A stretch of DNA of 64,000 bases from assembly GCA_037349105.1 (NCBI GenBank), contig JAYJMM010000110.1:1426001-1490000 (forward strand), read 5' to 3'. Position numbers and translations under genes: made by a program. This document shows positions 45,901-55,300 of this stretch, piece after piece; positions within the stretch are counted from its first letter, which is position 1; each line of letters opens with the position of its first letter. Under the pieces are notes generated by a model that ran no database searches, was not told where the DNA came from, and worked only from the letters and a program-made list of their open reading frames with translations. Source of the DNA: Limnomonas spitsbergensis (taxonomy: Eukaryota; Chlorophyta; Chlorophyceae; Chlamydomonadales).

Positions 45901-48900
45901 TGAAACGAACGGGCACACGCAATGCCAGTAGATTTGAATTGCCTTCCTTCGAGTGGGAATTAATTATCTATATGACTATATAACGCTTCCCTCCAACGTT
46001 AGGCAATAAAATTAATTTACCCCCCTGCATGGAGATGTCGTTATACTAATTGAAGTATCCCCCGTAAGGACATGGCCGGCATATCTTATTAATGAATGCC
46101 TCACCCCTCAACAACGATAACTTTCAGAGAAGGCAATTCGAATCTATTGCACGCACCTTCCGAAGGCTCTTGTTCCCCTGCGCGGAAGATTTAGGCACTG
46201 AGGGTGACTCGAACTTCTCTGGCTCGTACTTCTGCCTGGCCACGCCGGCCGTCGCACGCTTGCCCCTTGCGTCGGCGCCGTCGCCCGTCCGGCCGTCAAG
46301 TCCGCCGGCGCCGGTGCCGAATCCTGTCCCCTGCCACGCCCGGATGAAATCAGCCTCCACCTGCACCATTCCAGGAGCACAGCCGCTTCAAGAATTATTT
46401 CTCCACAAAAAGAGTCACGGAGCCATATGGTGGCACATTATGCAGTTCATTCCAGGGTGCTTCAGCTACAATTCAGCTGTGTTACAGCTGACGGTCAGAC
46501 ATTGCGGCAATTAGAACACCCAACAATTGACAGGCTGGTATCAAGCCCTGATGGAATTAACCAAAGTGAAACTATGGTAGAAATTAAAAGTCCTTTCACG
46601 CGTCAAACGGACGGCGAAATTCCCGTTTCATATCATGACCGAGGAAAATGACACATTCCTATGAAGTGACCTAGAGGTGCAGTAAGCCCTGCCGTTGAGT
46701 CCACCAGCCTAAACCGGTCAAAAGTCCCCATCGGCACAGTGGTGGCCGCTCAACGGCCCGCCAAACGTGATTGGGCACACACTGCATGAGCACCTTCTCC
46801 TTTGAATCCAGCTTTCGCAAGCTCATTCACCCTTTTTTGCACCATCTTCCCTCTTACCTGGCCCATGCACCACAGTCCACACTTTTTCGCACCTTCTCCC
46901 CCATTATTCTGTACATGTCGTGCTCCGGGTTGTACAGCCTGCAGTTTGAGAACGACAGCGAGACGTCCGCGTAGAACTCGTCGGGCGAGATGTACCTTCG
47001 GTTCACGAGCTTATTCTCTATTGCACCGAAGAACATTGGGTTTTTCACCACCTGCTCGCATGGCAGCAATGGGATCGATGGGAAAAAGTGGGCTTATGCC
47101 TGTTAAGCCCACAGTGGCACCATGGCCTGAGGAAGTACCAGAATGCCTGACTGGTCTTAGCATGGGATCGCATGGCTGGGCATGTAGGCCTACTGCCAGC
47201 CAGCTTCCTGCCCATGCTGCAGCCCATGTATGCATGTCAGCCCTTGCTACATACCTTGCGCTGGGCAAGCAAGGCCTATTTCCGGATAGCGTCCTGCCCA
47301 TGCCGCAGCCCATGCATGCATACTCAAGGCTGGGATTGTAGGGCATGCTGGCCAGCCTGCTTCCTGTCCATGCTGCAGCCAATGCAAACATGCCCATCCA
47401 TGCCCATCCATGCAGACAGCCGAGTGCAGAGGCCCATGCATGAATACCCAAGGCTGGGCGTTTGGGACTGCTGGCCAGCCTGCTCCCTGCCCATGCTGCA
47501 GCCAATGCAGACAAGCCCATCCATACAGACCCCCCATGCAGAAGCGCATGCATGAATACCCAAGGCTGGGCGTTTGGGACTGCTGGCCAGCCTGCTTCCT
47601 GCCCATGCTGCAGCCAATGCAGACAAGCCCATCCATACAGACCCCCCATGCAGAAGCGCATGCATGAATACCCAAGGCTGGGCGTTTGGGACTGCTGGCC
47701 AGCCTGCTTCCTGCCCATGCTGCAGCCAATGCAGACAAGCCCATCCATACAGACCCCCCATGCAGAAGCGCATGCATGAATACCCAAGGCTGGGCGTTTG
47801 GGACTGCTGGCCAGCCTGCTTCCTGCCCATGCTGCAGCCAATGCAGACAAGCCCATCCATACAGACCCCCCATGCAGAAGCGCATGCATGAATACCCAAG
47901 GCTGGGCGTTTGGGACTGCTGGCCAGCCTGCTTCCTGCCCATGCTGCAGCCAATGCAGACAAGCCCATCCATGCAGACCCCCCATGCAGAAGCGCATGCA
48001 TGCATACCATGGCAGGGTGTGTGGGGCCTGCTGAATAGCTTTATCTGTGCCTATGATGCAGCCCATGCAGACATGCCCATCCATGCAGACCCCCCATGCA
48101 GAAGCGCATGCATGAATACCCAAGGCTGGGCGTTTGGGACTGCTGGCCAGCCTGCTTCCTGCCCATGCTGCAGCCAATGCAGGCAAGCCCATCCATGCAG
48201 ACCCCCCATGTAGAAGCGCATGCATGCATACCATGGCAGGGTGTGTGGGGCCTGCTGAATAGCTAGATCCGTTATATGATGCAGCATATGCAGACATGCC
48301 CATCCATGCATGTCCATGCAGGCGTCCCCATGCAGACGTACCACGTAGTAGTCAGGCAGCGCTGCAGCATCGACCGGCTCCCAGAAGATTCGCTTGTGTT
48401 CGGCAAGGAGTTTTGCTATCCGGTCCAGCAAAGTTTTGCACTTAGGCACCCAGTCACTCGCAAGAGCAGTACCTACATTGTTTTGACAGAGGCATTTTGT
48501 TTGTTTGCCAGGGAGGGTTTTGTTTGCTTGCAAGCGAGGCATTTTCGCATCTTTGAGAGGGAATTATGCTCTCTCGTAAACTGCACGTTCGACGCCGGTC
48601 CTTTACCGCGTGTTCGAGAAAGGAGCTCTGGGGGGGAACCTACCCTGCTGGAAGCTCGAGTCAACTCGCGCTCGTTTCGCCGGGCCGGCACCACTCTGTA
48701 TGCGTGCAAAGTTTGACATTTCAATACAAGTCATTTGTGCAGGAGCATGGCCTCTATTCGAGTAACACTTGCCGGTGCTGATGAGACGAACGCCGTTCCG
48801 TTCTGTCCTTTCGGCCCCAACGTGCTGGCCGTGCTTATGAACTGCTCCAGGCGCTGGACATCCCTCTCCCCCAGTTTGCCTAGCTCGATGGCTTTCCCGA

Positions 48901-48991
48901 ATGCCATTCGGACGGCAGCCCCGTCGTCTCCCACGCCGATGATGCCACCATCGTCCAGCCGCAAGCAAAACTTACGGTTGGAACCAACCAT
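42977..48991 (-). CDS. BET-type protein: one bromodomain plus NET domain
   Basis: Seven exons on the minus strand: 48767-48991, 48644-48695, 48342-48472, 46893-47051, 46157-46360, 44165-44282 and 42977-43215. Phases agree at each junction, giving 375 residues. The first donor (gttact) is weak, so that junction is the least certain. Residues 1-75 are an unknown N-domain (RLDDGGIIGVGDDGAAVRMA). AKRARVDSS is NLS-like. The bromodomain (about 93-205) reads KRIFWEPVDAAALPDYY, VVKNPMFFGAIENKL, FYADVSLSFSNCRLYNPEH, keeping the acetyl-lysine Asn. The usual WPF shelf is FWEP here. A linker RATAGVARQKYEPEKFESP precedes the NET domain (about 271-333): ITDVRKAEMGELLQSEEMG, LTQLLPPELLEGADGEFELD, FESLDDTTIRKIDAFL. 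The C-tail is acidic. BET proteins read acetylated histones and recruit transcription factors in the nucleus. It is divergent from the LRR gene. Confidence 0.85.
43500..43790. repeat. CTAGACC and poly-C repeat in a BET intron
   Basis: ctagatccacccacc units grade into ctagacccccccccc runs. Strand-asymmetric C tracts of up to ten bases; possible i-motif or G-quadruplex forming on the other strand. Confidence 0.85.
43850..43935 (-). repeat. Ghost copy of BET exon 6 end
   Basis: cattgcctcactctccatga, agtcccccatttct and ttcggcaagcgcaag repeat the exon 6 end at 44158-44232 (cctcaccctccatgtggtcg, cccatttctt, cagccttgcgaacg) about 300 bp away in the next intron, including the 5' splice site position. 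Confidence 0.6.
44283..44530 (-). repeat. Two ghost copies of BET exon 6 beginning
   Basis: 44345-44420 (gggctgctccttgggctggc, cgggcatgccacc) and 44455-44520 (ggctgctccttgacctgccc) repeat exon 6 and its 3' splice site at 44235-44300. The spacing is about 112 bp. Both have lost the frame (one by a base insertion). Confidence 0.8.
44712..44850. repeat. Dispersed copy of the 40.9-kb minisatellite flank
   Basis: gttacaggcgtgaccagggt, ttacaggattaaccacgcta, atcaaagaggagtaatcagg repeats 40870-40960 with few differences. It lies about 3.8 kb away inside a BET intron, so a segment of the degenerate edge of the 18-bp array was copied here. Confidence 0.85.
44917..45165. mobile_element. Terminal-inverted-repeat element (MITE-like)
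   Basis: The left end ccgtagatttgctttgcctt and right end aaggaaagcaaagcacatct are inverted copies. The internal part shares ggatccatgaac and ttttcagtcgaaaatt-type words with the 20467 and 30911 elements. It sits in a BET intron. Confidence 0.6.
45275..45992. repeat. Dispersed repeat copies in a BET intron
   Basis: 45275-45440 matches 17400-17690. 45775-45860 is a copy of the palindrome-rich family (caggccgcgccgcggccgtc). 45832-45992 is nearly identical to 51059-51222 (accctcagacat, tgcgaaaacctgctgaaac, aattgccttccttcgagtgg). Confidence 0.6.
45928..46150. mobile_element. Terminal-inverted-repeat element abutting a BET splice site
   Basis: Left end gtagatttgaattgccttcc; right end gaaggcaattcgaatctatt, inverted copies of about 20 bp. 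The right end stops 7 bases from the end of BET exon 5 (46157), so the element begins at intron position 8 on the BET strand. No coding capacity. Its left half recurs at 51160-51310. Confidence 0.6.
47160..48330. repeat. 112-bp satellite array in the intron that splits the bromodomain
   Basis: Five near-identical 112-bp units (about 47445-48005) contain cccatgctgcagccaatgca, gcgcatgcatgaatacccaa and ggctgggcgtttgggactgc, with diverged units on both sides. All frames are open, giving minus frames of up to 430 codons (period not a multiple of three, so all frames repeat). These are intron artefacts. Confidence 0.93.
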
Positions 48992-49326
48992 GTGAGCCTG
49001 GTACTAGTCAGCTTAGGTGTGCAGTGCTAAAAATGTGATTTCGTCGCACCGCACCTGCTTATTTCCATGTCCAGGTATGAATGGCAAGGGTGAATTGTGT
49101 GGAATGTACACCATCTAAGCGAATGTACTTCACCGACGCCGTATTCGTCCAGCTACCGTCTTCCGTCTTTCATTCTGGCATCGTCTCGATGTATCATTCA
49201 TATTATTACGATCTGCCAGTTTCATTTATTTTAAACCTTCAAGCAGATCTCTGTCTATCACAGTCGCTAAAAGGAGGGCGGTGGCGTACTTGGTTCCACC
49301 CTCTCAGGCCCACGATTCCGCAGCGA
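48992..49326. promoter_or_regulatory. Shared region between divergent BET and LRR genes
   Basis: The 335 bases between the two proposed start codons (48991 minus, 49327 plus) must hold both promoters and leaders. No TATA box is evident; 49185-49215 is AT-rich. A leader intron for the plus gene may end at attccgcag (49323). Confidence 0.4.
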
Positions 49327-52300
49327 ATGGAGCAGTTGGCCAGCAAAATTGGAGGCATCGCTTCTCGCCTTTCCCCAGTTCTCACATCGCTGAAGAAATA
49401 CGAAGCTAACTTTGGGGCCGACGCCAAGACCACGCTCCAGGCAAATCAGCATTTTCACATGCCATGTACCACCGATTTCTGTCATGCACGACGTGCGATG
49501 ATTGCATGGATTCTGTGCTTGAGTGCATGACCCCCTTTTGTGCGGTGTGTGCCCGGTGCGCTCGTGCAGGATTCCCTCGCGGCTTCGGACAAGGCCATTG
49601 CAGTATCTGCGTCATGCAAATCAGAAGCTGGACTTGCGGGTTACCTACAGGCCGGTCAGTGCTTCGTTGTCGATTTCGCAGCACTGTGGCAAAAATTGTC
49701 CCAGCCTGTTGCCGGATAGGCTGGGAGTTGTCAGCAAAACCAACCGTTCGTTTAAGACCTCGCCTGATACTTCTGCAGGGGCGAGCCTGGAGGATTTAAA
49801 ACTCACGCACGTCCAGCTGCAACAACACCTCTCGACCATCCTAGGGGGAGCCATCCCAGTGCCACGCAGCTCTAAGGTGCGGCACAGCTGGCCATCCAGC
49901 CTGAGAGAGCAGCATGCCAGATAGTCCAGCCTCCCCAGCCGGGCCAGCCCTTGTTAGAATTCAGGCCATCTGGTCCAGCCTGAGGGCTAGCTAGTCAAGG
50001 CACCGAGCAGGCTATCCTATCCACGGCAGGCTCAATGAGATACTTTTGCTGCAAGTGCACTGAGGCGCATGCAAGAGGATCGCAGGCTTCACACAGGTTT
50101 CATGCAGAGCTCATACATGCAGACCGCATGGCATGCATGCAGGTCGCATGGTGTGCTTGGAGGCCGCTTGTCAAGCATGCATGAATGCCGCATGGCATGC
50201 ATGCAGGACGCATGGCATGCATGCGAACTATCTGACGAGAGCATGCAGGCATCAGCATGCCGTGCTTAAGCGGCGCTTGACTGCATGCACGACTTGCTCT
50301 CGCACGCGGACGAGAGGCATCTATCTGACGGAGCGTATGCTCGATTGCGCCCCCTAAAACGATGCGAACAAACGTTTGAAAACGAACTGGAACCTGTTCA
50401 GGAGGAGCTGACGAGCATGCGGACAGAGCTGGCCAGCCTCAAGACGGACGAGCCGGTGACGTCGCCACAGCTCCAGGCGCTGTCGCAGTTGAAAAAATTG
50501 GTGAGTTCGAAATGCTGGCGATAGCCACACTGTAGGGCTTCAGGTGCCTGTCTCTGCCTGTTTTTTTTGTGCACTCCCCAGAGTGACATTGCCTCAGCTC
50601 CAGGTACCGTCACAAGGAAAACACTTATGAGCTGCGCACCTAGGCTGCAGTCGCCCATCTCCAAGTCCTGAACCCTGAAGTAGGATGCTGATACCCATCT
50701 CTTACCCTATGCCTTGAACTCTAAACTAGGCGGCAGGTGCCCATCTCAGCGTGTTTTTCTTCTTGTACGCTCCAGAGTGGCGTTGCCTCAGCTGCTGTTG
50801 CTGTCCTTGTTAAATTGGCTGGTGAGCCACACACCTTAGCTGAAGTCGTTTTTGCGGGTGCTCGTTATCTGTGAGACCAGGCCACTTTTGGCAGGCTGCT
50901 TAATCGGCTGTCGCTGGGTATGTAGGGACCAAAACTTGACTGACCTGCAGCAGATGGACAAAGCAGCATCGCTGGCCACACCTGCTGGGGCCCTTGGCAG
51001 GAAGCCAGTTTGTAGCTGACAGGTGGCTGAATCACGAAAAAAGAAACAGTGGCACCAGGCTTCCCTCTACCCTCAGACATGATGTAGCTGAACAGGAGCT
51101 AGAACACGCTGGGACACACTGCGAAAACCTGCTGAAACAAACGGGTGCACGCAATACTAGTAGATTTGAATTGCCTTCCCTCGAGTGGGAATTAATTATC
51201 TATATGACTATATAACGCTTCCCATTAATTATTTATGTGACTATACAAATCTTCCCATTAATTATCTATGTGACTATTTAACGCTTCCCATTAATTATCT
51301 ATATGACTATATAACGCTAGCCCCAAAACCGACCTGCAGCAGATGGACAAAGCAGCCGGGCATGCAGCACTGCGATCACAGTAGCCATGACGTTGCTATC
51401 GTGCGGACAAGCCGCAATAAGGATGCAGTCCTAAATTGCTGCGCAGTTACATGCCAAATGATGAAGTTAAATGGGTGTTTTTCTACTTAGCTGGGACAAT
51501 CACTTGTGCTCACGCAAATTTAGTATACGCTCGTTTGGGCTGGGAGGCTCGCATGGGCCCCCTCTTATGGCCACTCTGATGATCACTGTGATGGTCACTG
51601 TGATGGTTACTCGGATGGTCACTCTGACGGTCACTCTAGCGCCACTGTGATGGTCACTGGTGGTCACTCTGGTGGTCACTCTGATGGTCACTCTGATGGT
51701 CACTCTGATGGTCACTCTGGTGGTCACCCTGGCGGTCACTCTGGTGGTCACTCTGGTGGTCACTCTGGCGGTCACTCTGGTGGTCACTCTGGCGGTCACT
51801 TTGGTGGTCACTCTGGTGGTCACTCTGGCGGTCACTCTGGCGGTCACTCTGGTGGTCACTCTGGCGGTCACTATGGTGGTCACTCTGGCGGTCACTTCGA
51901 TGGCAACTCTGATGGGCACTCTGATGGACACTATGGCAGTCACTCTGACGGTAAATGTAGTGGTCATTCTTTTGGTCGCTTATCTGGCAGCTCTTGCTGT
52001 TACTTTGCTTTGGGCTAAAACGAAATCGCTTGTGAACAATACGAACCACAAAAATACGACTAAACATAAAAGAGTGTGGCACTGTGACTTTGCCTCCCTA
52101 GTCGCTCATGTTTTTGCTGATCTCCTGCCCTCCCCGCCTCCCTGCTGGCCGCCCGATCTTCCCGCTAATCGTCTACTTCCCCTGCCTCCCCACTTATGGC
52201 TCACTCGGTCACTCCCTTGTCGCCATGCAGTACATCATGGCCACAGACCCACAGAGCGACGTGGACGTGGTGGAGGCTCAGCTGGACGACGTGGTGCGCC

Positions 52301-55300
52301 GCATGCTGGCGGAGGTGTTCAATGGGGCCGTCGCGCTGCCTGAACAGGTGCGCGAGGCTTCAATGCATTCAGGGACACGCGAGCCCGGAGGTCTGAAGGG
52401 CTCAGCCCTTGACCCAAATCCCTGACTCATCTATGAGCGGCTCTCAAAAGGGGTAATTGAATGAATGCTGGTTTCTGAGCATGAGGTTTTCAAAAGGCTG
52501 ACTGTCAAAAACTTAAATTATGAAAAGGCTGGTTCTCAGGAGCCTTCTCTAAAAAAGGTTGGTCCTCGATAAGCTGATAAGCTCAGACCCTTTTATTTTC
52601 GTTATTTTCGTGTTCTGTCCCTTTTATATTTTTTTCTTCCCCCATCTTTCCCATGTCCTACGAAAGCAGCCCGTAAAATAATTTCTTAAAAATATTAAAT
52701 GTAATCACAAAAAATACTAAAAACACCTGAGACCCTTTTGTCCCCTTATTTCTCTGCCCCAGGACCTGCACAGCAAGCTTCTATCACTGGAAAGCAGCCT
52801 TAACAAGAATTACTAAATTTTATCAAATCAAATCACCTCAGACCCTTTCATTCGCTTGTTTCACTGCTGCTGCGGGACCTGCACAGCGAGCTGCTGTCCC
52901 TCATAAGCACCTCTTCAAAACCATGACCTCCCTGCAGTCTCAGATCCTTTTGTCCCCTATTTCATTCGCTGCCCCAGGACCTGCACAGCGAGCTGCTGTC
53001 CCTAGAGAGCTCCATCGCCACGCTCAAAAGCGCAGCCCCGTCCTCCAGCGCTCATGCCGCGGTGTTGAGCCTCGTCGTGAACTCGTTGCGCCGTCTGCAT
53101 GCAGCCCATCTGGTAACGGAGGACAGCGTTGAGGACAGTGACGGGGCAGCGGCTGAGGAAGAGGAGGAGGAGGTGAGGGTGCTGAAGGGGTAAGGGAAAG
53201 GGCTTGAGGAGGATGGCGAGGGTGAGGGTAAGGGCTGGAGGAAGATGAAGTAGGTGAGGAAGAGGAGGAGGTGAGGGAAGAGGAGGGTGAGGGCTGAGGG
53301 GAGGAGAAGGGGAGGGCTGGGGGAAGAGGAGATGCATGAGTTGGAGGGTGAGGGTGGGGAGGGGGTGAGGGTGGGGGAAAAGAGGAGGTGCGGGATGAGG
53401 AGGGTGAGGGTGGGGGGTGATGAGTGGGTGAGAGTTGGAGGGAAGAGAAGGTGAGGGATGAGGAGGGTTGTGCTGAGGGATGGGGGGGGAGGGGGGCGGT
53501 GAGGATGAGCATGGGTGCTGAGGAGGGGGAGGAGGAGGGGGCTGAGGGGAGGAAGAGGTGAGGGCCTATACCCTAAGGACTCTCCCTGTCAGAGGACAAA
53601 GGCGACCCTTTCAGCCACCTGAACTAACCTTAACGCAAGCCCTAAACCCTAAACCATATTCCCTCTTCAACACGATAACCCTCAACCCTACAAAACAACC
53701 TTTCCACCTTTAATATAAGCCCTGAACCAATACAAAACTCCCCCCTCCCTTCAACCTAACCCCCAAGCCTGCATGAAAACCCTATTCTCTCTTCAACCTA
53801 AGCCACAAACCTAAACACACACACCCTGCCCTTTCAACCAGAACCCTGAACCCTAAACCACATTCTCCCTTCAACCTAAGCCCTAAACCCAAAGCCTACA
53901 TAAAAACATGGTATCCCCTTAACCCCCTTTACCCCCTTACCCTCAGGAGGACGAAGACGACCCCTTCTACATGCCCATGATGCCCTCCGCGATTAAGATG
54001 GCGTCTGTCAGCAAGTTCATGATGCTGGCGCAACCGCTAGGACCCGCAGAGGCTAAGCCCATGATAGACATGGGGTCAGGTGAGGCAGGGGAGGTGCTGT
54101 GAAGGCTGTAGTGCTGAGTACACATCTTTACATGGCTAATAAGGTTGTAGTGCTGTAGTGCTGAGTACACATTTATATGGCAAAGGCTGTAGTGGTGAGT
54201 ACAGATTTATTTGGCGCTGCTGTAGTGCTGTATTGCTGGGTGCATATTTACATGGCACTCATGTGGTGCTGTAGTGCACACCTGTACTGCGCAGCTGTCC
54301 TGCCGTACTGCTGCGACCCCTCTCGAGTTCATGTTTCCCCCTCACCCCCTCCTCCTGCATTGTGCCTTAACCCTAAATGGTAAACCCTTAACCGTCAACC
54401 CTAAGCACTTTATTTGTCCCCTCTCATGGCCTCCTCCTGCCGTGTCACACTGACCAGACGAGCTCGATGCCGGAGGCCAGCACGCGACCGAGGGAGGCAC
54501 TGACGAGGACAAGCCCCTGGGCCTGACCGAGTTTGACTTTGAGCCGATGCCCGAGGCGCCTGAGGCGGATGCGAGCTCCGCCAGGGACGACGATGACACC
54601 CGCCCCTCGGCAATGCGGAGATCCCCTCGGATCTCCTTGCAAGGGCGAGGACTGGAGGCGGACAACGCCGCGGCGGCCGTCGCCGCCGCCGCCGCGGCGG
54701 CGACGCTCGGGACGCTTTCGATCCCCTCGTCCAACGGAGGCACTCCGCTGCCCAGCCCCGTCCAGCGGCCGCAGGTGGTTGCTGCTCCGGAACCTGTCAC
54801 GGCGTCAGAGCTGGCGGAAGAAGCGGATTTAAGTACAGCGGTGGCGGCGGCTCCAGAATCCAGCGGTACGACAGAGGCGGCGGCAGTAACAGCGGAGGAG
54901 TCAAATCCGCAGTCCTCCCAGCCGGCAACGGAGTGGGCGGCGGCGGCGGCGGCGGCGGCGGCCGCCGCCGCTCCCGCCGCCCCCCCGAGGGCCTCGGAAG
55001 CGGGGAAGGCCACGAGCCCGAAGCAGCCGGATGAGAAGCTGAACAAGTTCGTGGACTTCCTGCAAGGGGACAACCCGGGGGCGTGCATGTTCCATGCGCA
55101 GATGCGGCTGTCGCTGGACGGGTGCCGCAAGCTGGCGAGCTTTGTGGGGAGCAGCAGCCGGGTGAAGGCGCTGTCGTTGTCGCACAACCACATAGGTGAG
55201 ACGTTGTTTCCGCAGAGAGGGAGGAGACTTCCCCTTTTCTCCCCCTTCTCGTTTTTTGCTCTTTCATCCGCCCGTATCGCGATTTTGGAGGGGAGGGATG

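Noticed and set aside
47011..48303. 430-codon minus-strand frame and several 100-250-codon frames
   Set aside because: Translations of the 112-bp intron satellite between two phase-matched bromodomain exons.
51647..52343. 227-codon plus frame (repeated VTLVVTLAVTL) resembling a membrane protein
   Set aside because: 12-bp minisatellite; hydrophobicity comes only from the repeat frame. Its 3' part partly overlaps the real LRR exon 5 in another frame.
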